A stretch of DNA of 64,000 bases. It comes from Echinicola jeungdonensis (lineage in GTDB: Bacteria > Bacteroidota > Bacteroidia > Cytophagales > Cyclobacteriaceae). This document shows positions 45,018 through 54,380 of the stretch, in pieces. Under the pieces are notes generated by a model. That model had not been told where the DNA came from. It worked only from the letters and a program-made list of their open reading frames with translations, and did not search any database. The position numbers were made by a program, and so were the translations under genes. How positions within the stretch are numbered: position 1 is the stretch's first letter; the number at the start of each line of letters is the position of its first letter. Location of the stretch: NCBI RefSeq assembly GCF_030409905.1, contig NZ_JAUFQT010000001.1, forward strand, positions 2,006,001-2,070,000. The letters are read 5' to 3'.

Positions 45018-46295
45018 TTGGAAACAAACCAAGAAATTGATCTTACCATTAACCATCTTTTCAGACAAGAATCTGGAAAGATGGTTTCTGTATTGGTAAA
45101 AATCTTTGGTTCTGAAAATTTTGAATTAGTTGAAGATGTAGTTCAAGATGCTTTGTTGAGTGCCTTAGAAACCTGGAAATTCAGGGGGAAACCTCAAAAC
45201 CCAAAGTCCTGGCTTTACAAAGCTGCAAAAAATAAAGCCATAGACATCATCAGGAGGGAAAAGCATCATCAAAACATTGATTTTGGGGATCCTGACCGAA
45301 AACTTTTGACTTCAGAATATAGCTTGGCTCTTACCATGGAAGAGCTATGGAAAGATAGCAAAATAAAAGATGACTTTCTGGGTATGATGTATGCCTGCTG
45401 TCACCCTGCCCTTTCGGAAGAAAATCAAATAACTTTCATTTTAAAGGCACTTTGCGGCTTCAGCACCAAGGAAATCGCAAAAGCTTTTTTAACTGAAGAT
45501 CAAACCATATCCAAACGGCTGTATCGAACCAAAGCCTTTTTTAGGAATAGTAAATTAAAACCAGCTATTCCACCCCCGGAGGAGCTCCCTTCCCGGACAC
45601 AAGCAGTATTGGAGACCATTTACATGATTTTTAATGAAGGATATAAATCCACTCATTCAGACCGGTTAATCCGGGAGGATTTGATAGCGCAGGCCATGTT
45701 TCTTTGCAAATCCCTCATCGATAATAACAAAGCCCAATTGGCTGAACCATTTGCTCTCATTTCCCTGATGTGCTTTCATGCAGCAAGAAGTCCTGCAAGG
45801 ATTTCTAAAAGTGGAAATCTAATTCCTTTGGAAAAACAGGACAGGTCAAAATGGAATAGATCCTTAATTTATGAGGGAAATAAATACTTAAATAAAGCAG
45901 CCTTTGGCCAAGAAATCTCCCACTATCATTTGGAGGCGGCCATTGCCTATGAGCATTGTATTGCCCCCAATTATTCATCCACCAATTGGAAAGCCATCGT
46001 GAACTATTACGATGCTTTACTTTCCCGTAATCCCGATCCTGTCATTTCTCTCAACCGTTGCCTGGCCGTTATGGAAGCTGATGGCCCAGAAAAGGCTCTT
46101 GGGGTTTGGGAAAAATTGAAGCAAGAAAAAATCTTGGAGCAATATTATTTGTATTATGCAGCGGAGGGGGAAATAAATAACCGGCTCGGAAATAAAGAAA
46201 AGGCCATTGCTGCTTTTAACCAAGCACAAAAACTGACTTTGTCCGAAAATGAAAAACGGTTCCTGATGGACAAAATTGCTGATATCCAGATTTGA
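45018..46295 (+). CDS. ECF42-type RNA polymerase sigma factor
   Basis: The 425-residue protein starts at a TTG, three bases after the YCII stop. Sigma region 2 spans about residues 10-80 (FELVEDVVQDALLSALETWK). Region 4 is near residues 115-175, with LCGFSTKEIAKAFLTEDQTISKR as the HTH. Instead of an anti-sigma factor, it has a long C-terminal TPR-like extension (DUF6596 type) with QAVLETIYMIFNEGY and NYYDALLSRNPDPVISLNR. Control by this domain is the known mode of ECF42. The operon with YCII and SnoaL-like genes fits. Confidence 0.92.
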   Translation: METNQEIDLTINHLFRQESGKMVSVLVKIFGSENFELVEDVVQDALLSALETWKFRGKPQNPKSWLYKAAKNKAIDIIRREKHHQNIDFGDPDRKLLTSEYSLALTMEELWKDSKIKDDFLGMMYACCHPALSEENQITFILKALCGFSTKEIAKAFLTEDQTISKRLYRTKAFFRNSKLKPAIPPPEELPSRTQAVLETIYMIFNEGYKSTHSDRLIREDLIAQAMFLCKSLIDNNKAQLAEPFALISLMCFHAARSPARISKSGNLIPLEKQDRSKWNRSLIYEGNKYLNKAAFGQEISHYHLEAAIAYEHCIAPNYSSTNWKAIVNYYDALLSRNPDPVISLNRCLAVMEADGPEKALGVWEKLKQEKILEQYYLYYAAEGEINNRLGNKEKAIAAFNQAQKLTLSENEKRFLMDKIADIQI

Positions 46296-46417
46296 AATCA
46301 GAAAAAGAAGGATCAAAGGAGAAAATAGAAATCATTGACAGCCACTATCAAAAACTGCTTAGGATTGATCAAGAGATTGCTGCCTTAAATACCTGGCCTT
46401 ATAATATTAAATATTAA
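46292..46417 (+). pseudogene. Short C-terminal-like remnant overlapping the sigma-factor stop
   Basis: A TTG overlapping the TGA of the sigma gene opens 41 codons ending LNTWPYNIKY. The helical pattern (IIDSHYQKLLRIDQEIAALN) looks like the end of a protein, but no family is recognised and the rest is missing. It may be a small translationally coupled ORF or gene debris. Confidence 0.3.
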
Positions 46418-46606
46418 ACCACATTTCTCAGGATTTTTTGCCCTTGGCAATAGGGATTATTCTTGAAATTTCAAAAAAACAGATTTCCCTGCACAAATTT
46501 ACCAGTAAACTCTATTATCTAAAAAAGGTCCAGGAATAAACCTTTAAACCTTAAATCCCCACTCCTTTTTGCTTTTCAAAGGCTTTATCCCAAACTTTGC
46601 CTTTCA

Positions 46607-47272
46607 ATGACAATTCCAGCTATGCCCAGATATTTTGTGATTTACAAGCCCTATGGTGTATTGAGCCAATTTAGTGGAGAACAGGATACCCTGAAAGATG
46701 TGGGGGACTTTCCTCCTGAGGTTTATCCTGTGGGCAGGTTGGATAAGGACAGTGAAGGGCTGTTGTTGGTCACCGATGATAAGCCGCTCAACCATTATTT
46801 GCTCAATCCCCGCTTTGCGCATAAAAGGACTTATCTGGCCCAGGTGGAAGGAATTCCAGATAGTGAAGCATTAAGGTCATTGGAAAAAGGGGTAGATATC
46901 AAAGTGGGAAAAGAGGTTTATCATACCCAGCCTGCCCATGCAAAATTGAAAAAAAATGCTCCTCTTTTACCCGAAAGAGACCCGCCCATTCGTTATCGCA
47001 AGACAGTTCCTGATTCCTGGTTAGAGTTAACATTGGCTGAGGGCAAAAATCGGCAAGTCCGGAAAATGACAGCTGCTGTAGGTTTTCCAACCCTCCGGTT
47101 GGTTAGATGGTCCATGGAAGGATTAAATATCGATGGTTTTGAAGTGGGAGAAATTCGGGAGTATCGGCAGGAAGAAATTTACCATTTGCTTAAAGTCAAC
47201 CCGAAGAAATTGGGCGGTAATGGAAGAAGTAGCAAGGCAAAGCCTCCAAGGAATAAAAGGAAGAAATGGTAA
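46607..47272 (+). CDS. Pseudouridine synthase (RluE/RsuA family)
   Basis: This is an rRNA pseudouridine synthase of 221 residues (ATG at 46607, or at 46622 giving MPRYFVIYKP). The catalytic Asp is D46 in GRLDKDSEGLLLVT. The family's EGKNRQVRKM and GFPTLRLVRW follow. No N-terminal S4 domain is present, which fits the RluE subgroup acting on 23S rRNA (position 2457 in E. coli numbering). The basic, Lys-rich tail is typical of Bacteroidota homologues. It is a single gene, not in an obvious operon. Confidence 0.9.
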   Translation: MTIPAMPRYFVIYKPYGVLSQFSGEQDTLKDVGDFPPEVYPVGRLDKDSEGLLLVTDDKPLNHYLLNPRFAHKRTYLAQVEGIPDSEALRSLEKGVDIKVGKEVYHTQPAHAKLKKNAPLLPERDPPIRYRKTVPDSWLELTLAEGKNRQVRKMTAAVGFPTLRLVRWSMEGLNIDGFEVGEIREYRQEEIYHLLKVNPKKLGGNGRSSKAKPPRNKRKKW

Positions 47273-47438
47273 TTAGGAAAAGTAAAGAAAGGCATAATAG
47301 TTAAATTGTGTTAATAGGCAATTTATTCTAATTTAGGCTTTTTAACTTAGAAGCCGTGGCTATAAGCGTTGGTTATTACGCATTGGTTCGGCCAAAATGA
47401 AATAAATCTAAAAAAGAATATAAAATATCAACATACCC

Positions 47439-48410
47439 ATGCATCAGGAAAAAATTCAGGAGGTACTCCAAGAGGTGAAAAAAGTAGTGGTAGGGCAGGA
47501 AAAAATGGTGAGTCGCCTTTTAATAGGCCTTTTTACCAATGGCCATATTTTATTGGAAGGTGTACCGGGCTTGGCAAAGACCCTTACGGTTAACACCTTG
47601 GCCAAAGTGCTTCATTTGGACTTTAACCGGATCCAGTTTACCCCTGACTTGCTGCCTTCCGATCTGATCGGTACTATGATTTATAACCAGCAAACAGGAG
47701 ACTTTGAGGTAAAGAAGGGACCTATATTTTCCAATTTGATTTTGGCAGATGAGGTGAACCGTTCCCCTGCCAAGGTGCAATCTGCCTTATTGGAAGCTAT
47801 GCAGGAAAAGCAGGTAACCATTGGGGAGACTACCTATGGTTTGGACAGGCCATTTTTGGTATTGGCAACCCAAAACCCGGTGGATCAAGAGGGTACCTAC
47901 CCCTTGCCGGAAGCTCAGGTGGATCGTTTTATGATGAAAGTTCATATCGATTATCCCTCAAAATCAGATGAATTGGAAGTGATGCGGAGGATGGCCAATA
48001 TGGGCTTTCAGTCCAAGGTTAATGCCATCCTTTCAAAAGAAGATATTTTTGAAATAAGAGGGAAGATCAATGAGGTGAAGATTGCTGAGCCTTTGGAAAA
48101 CTACATCATCGAATTAGTATTTGCCACTCGTTTTCCCGAAAAGTACGGATTGCATGATGAGGCCAAATATATCATGTTCGGTGTGTCACCTCGGGCCAGT
48201 ATTAATTTAAACTTGGCAGCCAGGGCAAATGCATTTATGGAAGGCAGGGATTATGTATTGCCAGAGGATATTAAAGAAGTTGCTGAAGATGTGTTAAATC
48301 ACCGGATTATCCTCAATTACGAAGCCGAGGCCGACAATATTAATACCCGGGATTTGATAGGTATTATCCTTGATAAGATCCCTATTAATAAATCGGTAAC
48401 ATTGAAATAA
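47439..48410 (+). CDS. MoxR-family AAA+ ATPase
   Basis: The 323-residue protein is an AAA_3 (MoxR) chaperone-like ATPase, with Walker A EGVPGLAKT, Walker B LADEVNRSP, and sensor 1 LATQNPVDQEGTYPLPEAQ. A C-terminal lid domain has PEKYGLHDEAKYIMFGVSPRA. MoxR genes usually lie next to DUF58 and VWA-domain genes, but here the gene is followed by a terminator and stands alone. Its partner proteins must be encoded elsewhere, if they exist. Confidence 0.93.
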   Translation: MHQEKIQEVLQEVKKVVVGQEKMVSRLLIGLFTNGHILLEGVPGLAKTLTVNTLAKVLHLDFNRIQFTPDLLPSDLIGTMIYNQQTGDFEVKKGPIFSNLILADEVNRSPAKVQSALLEAMQEKQVTIGETTYGLDRPFLVLATQNPVDQEGTYPLPEAQVDRFMMKVHIDYPSKSDELEVMRRMANMGFQSKVNAILSKEDIFEIRGKINEVKIAEPLENYIIELVFATRFPEKYGLHDEAKYIMFGVSPRASINLNLAARANAFMEGRDYVLPEDIKEVAEDVLNHRIILNYEAEADNINTRDLIGIILDKIPINKSVTLK

Positions 48411-48427
48411 TGGGTAAACCCCTAGTT

Positions 48428-48461
48428 AATAGCCTTTGGATAACCAAAGGCTATTTTTTTT
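48428..48461 (+). terminator. Rho-independent terminator after moxR
   Basis: A perfect stem AATAGCCTTTGG/CCAAAGGCTATT with an ATAA loop is followed by a T run, 17 bases after the gene stop. Confidence 0.88.
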
Positions 48462-48602
48462 GCCCTTTTTATTAAATGAATATTAAGGGAAGCGAATTTT
48501 TTTTAAAAAATAGATAACTGGTAAAATTCCTATGGTCGTGATAATTGATCCACATTTGTGATGCCAATGAGCAACAAATGAACTAAATCAATTATAACGA
48601 TT

Positions 48603-50057
48603 ATGAAAAAAGTCAATTTACTATTCTTTTTATTGCTTAGCACGGTGATCGCTTTCACAAGTTGTACAGAAGAAGAAACCCCTTCTTTTGGAAATCCTAC
48701 CGTACAATCACAGGCAACTGCATCTGGACTTCCTGGTGAGGAAGTGGACATAGCAGTTTTGGTTTCTGCTCCAGCTGGAGTATCCAGAGTTACCGTTTCT
48801 ATTAACGGTGGAGAAGAAACTGACCTTAACGTAACTGCCGGTGAAGAATCCGCGAATATTACTCACACTTTTATGGTGCCGGAAGATGCTGAAGAAGGAT
48901 CTCAGCACACTATGGTTTACGTGGTATATGACGAATCAGGAAATGCTTCTGTTAATGCTACCACAACTTTGACAATAGGTGAAGGTCCTGACACTATCGA
49001 AATTACAAACAATATCGAATCAGATATGACTTGGGAAACTGGCAAGACTTACCTTTTGAAAGGTAGAATTTCGGTAACTGAAGGAAATACCCTTTCTATT
49101 GAGCCAGGAGTTGTAGTGAAAGGTGCTGCAGGTTCTGGGTCTAATGCTACCGCTCTTGTGATTGCAAGAGGGGCAACTATCATGGCTGAAGGTGAGCCTG
49201 AATCTCCCATCATCTTTACTTCTGTAGCTGATGAGATCGAGCCGGGACAAATCGCCAGCCCTAATCTTGAGCCTTCCATCAACGGCCTATGGGGTGGACT
49301 TTTGATCTTAGGTAAAGCTCACGGTTCTTTTGGTGGTAATGTTACTGAAGTTCAGATCGAAGGTATTCCTGCTTCTGATCCTAACGGCCTTTACGGTGGA
49401 GAAGATGATGAAGACAACTCTGGTGTATTGAAATATGTATCGATCCGTCATGGAGGTGCAAACATCGGTGAAGGTAACGAAATCAACGGCCTTACTTTAG
49501 GTTGTGTAGGTTCCGGAACAGTAATTGAAAACGTAGAAATTATCGGTAACCAGGATGATGGTATCGAATGGTTTGGCGGAACTGTAAATGTTACCAACGC
49601 TGTAGTTTGGAATGCCGGTGATGATGCCATCGATGCTGACCAAGCTTGGAATGGTATCCTTGACAATTTCTTTGTTGTATCTCCTGGGGACAAGTGCTTT
49701 GAGTTGGATGGACCTGAAGGTTCTTATATAAACGGAAACTACACTTTGAAGAACGGAACAGTTATCGCAGGAGAAGCGGCCGGTCTTGTTGACAATGATG
49801 AAAACACCAACGTGGATATGTCCGCTGTTTACTTCACTAACCTGACTGCGGGACAAACTTTCGATATCCTGCCAACTGTAGAAGCTAGCTTCTACGATTT
49901 GCAGGCAACCCTTCCTGAGGGAGGTGTGTTGGCCAATTTCTTCTTGGGTGGATCCCTTGAATTTGCAAGTGAGGTTGCTGCTGGAGAAAACACTGTAGGC
50001 GCTGACAAAGAAGTTTTTGCTGGATGGTCCTGGACCTCTGAAGCTGGTAAGTTATAA
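48603..50057 (+). CDS. Surface lipoprotein with parallel beta-helix domain
   Basis: The 484-residue protein has a lipoprotein signal (lipobox FTSC). An Ig-like domain follows (about residues 40-125, VSAPAGVSRVTVSINGG). A parallel right-handed beta-helix with irregular turns follows, seen as repeats of G-x-N/D patterns such as TVIENVEIIGNQDDGIEWF and TNAVVWNAGDDAIDADQAW. It is followed directly by a TonB-dependent receptor gene, so the two probably form an uptake or surface-binding pair. Codons are enriched in GGT, AAC, ATC and TTC, suggesting high expression. The ligand is unknown, and no SusD family match was seen. Confidence 0.8.
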   Translation: MKKVNLLFFLLLSTVIAFTSCTEEETPSFGNPTVQSQATASGLPGEEVDIAVLVSAPAGVSRVTVSINGGEETDLNVTAGEESANITHTFMVPEDAEEGSQHTMVYVVYDESGNASVNATTTLTIGEGPDTIEITNNIESDMTWETGKTYLLKGRISVTEGNTLSIEPGVVVKGAAGSGSNATALVIARGATIMAEGEPESPIIFTSVADEIEPGQIASPNLEPSINGLWGGLLILGKAHGSFGGNVTEVQIEGIPASDPNGLYGGEDDEDNSGVLKYVSIRHGGANIGEGNEINGLTLGCVGSGTVIENVEIIGNQDDGIEWFGGTVNVTNAVVWNAGDDAIDADQAWNGILDNFFVVSPGDKCFELDGPEGSYINGNYTLKNGTVIAGEAAGLVDNDENTNVDMSAVYFTNLTAGQTFDILPTVEASFYDLQATLPEGGVLANFFLGGSLEFASEVAAGENTVGADKEVFAGWSWTSEAGKL

Positions 50058-50084
50058 TCAATTTCACAGATAATAATTGACCTA

Positions 50085-50103
50085 AAGGGGGGCTACCCCC
50101 CTT
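50085..50103. terminator. G/C-rich stem-loop between the lipoprotein and receptor genes
   Basis: The arms AAGGGGGG/CCCCCCTT with a CTA loop, followed by TCCTTTTC, could attenuate or process transcription so that the lipoprotein is made in excess of the receptor. Confidence 0.5.
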
Positions 50104-50154
50104 CCTTTTCACTTTTTAATCTTGAATAATCGTTAGCTGTAAACAAAATACAAA

Positions 50155-53034
50155 ATGAATAAATTTCTTGTAGCCATTACCTTAATGGTATTAGCTTTCT
50201 TACCTGAATCGACCATGGCCCAAAAGGGAACTATCCGTGGAACAATTTACGATGCAGACCTTGGTGATCCCCTATTGGGAGTATCCATTTTGGTAAAAGA
50301 AACCCAAACAGGTGGAGTTACAGATTTAGATGGTTCCTTTGAAATTAAATTGGAACCAGGAGTGTATTCTTTAGTAGCTTCCTTTATTTCCTTTAATAAA
50401 TTAGAAATCAACAATGTAGAGGTAAAAGCGGGAGAAGTTACCTTGCTGGATAACCTCCAAATGTCTGAAGAGACTGCTGAATTAGAATCAGTGGTCATTT
50501 CCGCTAAGGCCATCAGGACTACTGAAGCTGCCCTGATGACTGTAAAAAGAAACTCACCCAATATGATGGACGGAATCTCTGCCGCTTCATTTAAGAAAAT
50601 TGGGGATAGTGATGCTGCATCCGCCATCAAAAGAGTTACAGGAGTTTCCATTGAAGGAGGGAAGTATGTATACATCCGGGGCTTGGGAGACCGCTATACC
50701 AAAACCATTTTGAATGGTGTGGATATCCCTGGACTTGATCCGGATAGAAACTCCATCCAGATGGACATCTTCCCAACCAATGTGGTGGACAACATCATCG
50801 TTTCTAAATCTTTTACCAGTGATCTTCCCGCAGATTTTACCGGGGGGGTAGTGGACATCGAAACCAAAGATTTTCCTGAAGAAAAAACCTTCAGGGTAAG
50901 TGCAAGTGGAGGTTATAATCCTTCCATGCATTTTAATAGTGATTATTTAAGGGTAAATGGAAGCTCGACAGATATTTTGGGCTTTGATAATGGAAAAAGA
51001 AACATTCCTACCAGTGGAGCTGCAAATATTCCCCAATATGCTGAAGTGGTTGGGAATCCAAATAGCCCTCAAGGCCAAAAATATCAAAGGATTCTAAGGG
51101 GCTTTGACCCAGTAATGGGTGGTTATAGACAATCCAACCTGATGGATATGAGCTTAGGTCTTTCTTTTGGAAACCAGGTGGCATTGGGGAATAATAATCT
51201 GGGTTATAATGTTGCCCTTACCTATAGCAATGAGACTCAATTTTATGAGGACGCCGAATTTAACCTTTTTGCTAAACCCCAAAATGGGAATGAATATGAG
51301 ATGGTGCCCTTGGAAAACCAAAAGGGCGATTATGGTGTAAACAATGTTTTGTTAGGAGGATTGGCCGGACTGGCTTTTAAAACAGACCTTTCCAAAATCA
51401 AACTGAACTTTCTGCATTTGCAAAATGGTGAATCCAAAGTGGGTCAGTTTGCCTTTATCAACTCCAACTTAGGGGCTGAATTCGAAGCTGAACAATTCAA
51501 CATCGAATACAGTGAAAGGTCCCTTACCAATGTGCTTTTGAACGGTACCCACAGCTTTGGTGCTACTAATGATTGGCAGTTGGAATGGAAAGTTTCCCCA
51601 ACAAAATCTAAAATTAATGACCCGGATGTAAGATTTTCCAGGTTTAGAAAACCCGGAAATACCATCTCCACTGAAGTGGGGCTGCCTGAAAGAATCTGGA
51701 GAAATCTGAATGAGGATAACCTGGTGGGTAAATTTGATTTCACCAAAAACCTTACCGTCAATGAATCTCCAGCTAAACTGAAGTTTGGCGCCAGCTATGC
51801 TTACAAAGAAAGAGATTTCCTGATCCAGAGTTTTCAATTTCCAACAGGAAATGCAGAATTTACCGGTGATCCCAATGATATTTTCAATGAAGAAAACCTT
51901 TTTTCTGAAAATAGCAGAATGGGGGTAAGGTATAACCCTACTTTTATTCCTAACAATCCTAATGAATACAATTCCGTTGTGAACAACCTGGGATTGTATA
52001 TCAATGGAGAGTTTGAGCCATTTGAAAAGGTGAAAACTATTCTTGGAGTGAGAATGGAAAAATATGAGCAGTTCTATACCGGTACCAACCAGGACCAAAC
52101 CATTGTGATGGACAATGATAAAGTATTGGATGATGTAGATTTCTTCCCAACGGTAAACTTGATTTATTCAGTAGCAGAAAACCAAAATTTGAGATTTTCT
52201 TATTCCAAAACCATTGCAAGACCATCATTTAAAGAACTTTCATTTGCCGAAATTCTGGACCCTATCACAGGCAGGACTTTTATTGGAGGCTTATTTAAAG
52301 AGTCCACGGATGGAGGTAGCCAAGAGCTTTGGGATGGTAATCTGACCTCAACTCGTATCAATAACTTTGATGCAAGGTGGGAAATGTTCCAAAAAAGAGG
52401 AGAAATAATCTCGGTCAGTGCATACTATAAAATGTTTGACAGCCCCATTGAGATGGTTCAATATCTTTCTGCACCGGGCTCCTTTCAACCCAGAAATGTG
52501 GGAGATGGGACCGTGGCAGGAATGGAATTGGAATTGAGAAAATCTTTGTCCATTATATCTCCAAGTGCAGAAAATTTCTTCTTCAATGCCAATGTGACCC
52601 TTGCTGAATCCAAAATTGACATGTCTGAATCAGAATTGATGTCAAGAAAGCTAACCGCTAGAGAAGGAGAAAATGTAAAATCAACCAGGGATATGGCTGG
52701 TCAAGCCCCTTATATTGTCAACACTGGAATTTCTTATAATGGATTTGAAAAGGGTTTAGAAGCTGGATTATTCTATAATTTGCAAGGGCCAACCTTGACC
52801 TATATTGGATTTGGAAACAGGACAGATACTTATACTGTGCCTTTCCACAGTTTGAATTTTAACCTGAACAAGTTCTTTGGACCAGAAGAAAGAATTCAAA
52901 CGGGATTCAAAGTGTCGAATATTCTGGGCCAGGAAAGAAAAGAAGTTTTCAGATCTTACAACTCTGAGGACAAGACCTTCACAAGATTAAATCCTGGAAC
53001 TAAGATCAGTGTTAAATTCTCTTATTCCTTCTAA
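50155..53034 (+). CDS. TonB-dependent outer-membrane receptor with carboxypeptidase-regulatory-like domain
   Basis: This 959-residue receptor has a signal peptide (ends PESTMAQK), a CarboxypepD_reg-like beta-sandwich domain (about residues 26-110), a plug domain (VTGVSIEGGKYVYIRGLGDRYTKTILN), and a long beta-barrel. The barrel ends with aromatic residues (FSYSF), as expected for outer-membrane proteins. It lies 97 bases after the beta-helix lipoprotein on the same strand and probably works with it. There is no SusD gene. The substrate is unknown; oligosaccharide, peptide and metal-chelate uptake are all possible. Confidence 0.93.
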   Translation: MNKFLVAITLMVLAFLPESTMAQKGTIRGTIYDADLGDPLLGVSILVKETQTGGVTDLDGSFEIKLEPGVYSLVASFISFNKLEINNVEVKAGEVTLLDNLQMSEETAELESVVISAKAIRTTEAALMTVKRNSPNMMDGISAASFKKIGDSDAASAIKRVTGVSIEGGKYVYIRGLGDRYTKTILNGVDIPGLDPDRNSIQMDIFPTNVVDNIIVSKSFTSDLPADFTGGVVDIETKDFPEEKTFRVSASGGYNPSMHFNSDYLRVNGSSTDILGFDNGKRNIPTSGAANIPQYAEVVGNPNSPQGQKYQRILRGFDPVMGGYRQSNLMDMSLGLSFGNQVALGNNNLGYNVALTYSNETQFYEDAEFNLFAKPQNGNEYEMVPLENQKGDYGVNNVLLGGLAGLAFKTDLSKIKLNFLHLQNGESKVGQFAFINSNLGAEFEAEQFNIEYSERSLTNVLLNGTHSFGATNDWQLEWKVSPTKSKINDPDVRFSRFRKPGNTISTEVGLPERIWRNLNEDNLVGKFDFTKNLTVNESPAKLKFGASYAYKERDFLIQSFQFPTGNAEFTGDPNDIFNEENLFSENSRMGVRYNPTFIPNNPNEYNSVVNNLGLYINGEFEPFEKVKTILGVRMEKYEQFYTGTNQDQTIVMDNDKVLDDVDFFPTVNLIYSVAENQNLRFSYSKTIARPSFKELSFAEILDPITGRTFIGGLFKESTDGGSQELWDGNLTSTRINNFDARWEMFQKRGEIISVSAYYKMFDSPIEMVQYLSAPGSFQPRNVGDGTVAGMELELRKSLSIISPSAENFFFNANVTLAESKIDMSESELMSRKLTAREGENVKSTRDMAGQAPYIVNTGISYNGFEKGLEAGLFYNLQGPTLTYIGFGNRTDTYTVPFHSLNFNLNKFFGPEERIQTGFKVSNILGQERKEVFRSYNSEDKTFTRLNPGTKISVKFSYSF

Positions 53035-53064
53035 ATAAGAAACCTTTAATCCTTTATTAATCAG

Positions 53065-53097
53065 AAAACGTGGGCAATTGTCCGCGTTTTTGTTTTT
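53065..53097 (+). terminator. Terminator after the TonB receptor
   Basis: An imperfect hairpin (AAAACGTGGGCA / TGTCCGCGTTTT) with a T-rich tail (TTTTTGTTTTTT) starts 31 bases after the stop. Confidence 0.7.
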
Positions 53098-53272
53098 TGG
53101 GGAGGAGGTGAATTGATTTTTCGGTACTTTGAGGATTGTCCCCCCCCTTTATCAAAAATTCGACATTGGAAAAGTGGAATTGCGGGGATGGGCAAAATAT
53201 CGACCTAAAAGTAAAATTGTGGATAACCATTTATTTTTATTAATTTAATTCTCATACCTGATACCGTTTTAT

Positions 53273-54340
53273 ATGCTTTTATTGGTGACTTACCTGCTAT
53301 TGGCAATTGGGGTGTCTTTTTTGTGCTCTGCACTTGAAGCAGCTCTTTTGAGTATTACCCCATCTTACATAGTCATTCAAGTGGAAAAAGGAAAAACCTA
53401 TGCCAAGTCCCTGAAATATTTAAAGGAAAATATTGACCAGCCTTTGGCTGCTATTCTTTCTTTGAATACCATTGCGCATACTGTGGGAGCTGCAGGTGTT
53501 GGCGCTCAGGCTGTGGAGGTTTTTGGACAGCAGTATTTTGGTTGGATTTCTGCGGGTTTGACCATTGCTATTTTGGTGTTTTCTGAAATAATACCCAAAT
53601 CCCTTGGAGCCAACTTTTGGAGACAGCTAGCTCCATACATTGGAGGAGTGCTAAGGGCCATGATATATGGTTTTTACCCTTTGGTGAAAGTATCTGAAGT
53701 GATTACACAGGTCTTTAATAACAAAGAAGAACAAACTACCACCAGCAGGGAAGATGTGGCTGCCCTGACCCATATTGCAGCCAAGGAAGGGGCATTTGAA
53801 GAGGGGGAGTCCAAGATCATTCATAATTTAATCCGTTTCAAATCAATTTTGGTAGTCAATGTTATGACCCCAAGGACGGTGACGGTAGCTTTGGACGAGG
53901 ATTCTACTGTAAAGGCGTTTTTTGCCAGGAAAGATTTAAGGAGGTTTTCCAGGTTTCCGGTTTATAAGGGAAGCATTGATAATATTACAGGTTATGTGCT
54001 CAAATATGATGTATTGCAAAAATTGGCTGAAGACCAGTTTCAGTTGAACCTTAAGGAATTAAAAAGAAACATTAATATTGTTTATGAACATTATCCTATT
54101 CCATCTGTTTTGGAGCTATTACTGGATAAAAGGGAGCATATTGCCCTGGTGGTAGACAAATATGGTGGGATGTCAGGAATTGTGACCATGGAAGATATAT
54201 TGGAAACCCTATTGGGGCTGGAAATCCAGGATGAAAGTGATGAAGACAGGGATATGCAACAATTGGCCAGAAGTAAATGGGAGGAAAGGGCCAAAAAAAT
54301 GGGCTTGATTTTTAAACAACCAGGAGAAAATATCGATTAA
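53273..54340 (+). CDS. CNNM/CorC-type membrane protein with CBS domains
   Basis: The 355-residue protein has an N-terminal CNNM (DUF21) transmembrane domain with SFLCSALEAALLSITPSYI and ILVFSEIIPKSLGANF. A cytoplasmic pair of CBS domains follows (VNVMTPRTVTVALDEDSTV, and ALVVDKYGGMSGIVTMEDILE). The CorC/HlyC C-terminal domain is missing, so it is a short form. Relatives act in magnesium or other divalent-cation transport or sensing. It heads a run of membrane genes on the same strand. Confidence 0.9.
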   Translation: MLLLVTYLLLAIGVSFLCSALEAALLSITPSYIVIQVEKGKTYAKSLKYLKENIDQPLAAILSLNTIAHTVGAAGVGAQAVEVFGQQYFGWISAGLTIAILVFSEIIPKSLGANFWRQLAPYIGGVLRAMIYGFYPLVKVSEVITQVFNNKEEQTTTSREDVAALTHIAAKEGAFEEGESKIIHNLIRFKSILVVNVMTPRTVTVALDEDSTVKAFFARKDLRRFSRFPVYKGSIDNITGYVLKYDVLQKLAEDQFQLNLKELKRNINIVYEHYPIPSVLELLLDKREHIALVVDKYGGMSGIVTMEDILETLLGLEIQDESDEDRDMQQLARSKWEERAKKMGLIFKQPGENID

Positions 54341-54380
54341 GGGTAATAGTAGATGCCCCATTATTGACTAAAATTATTTT

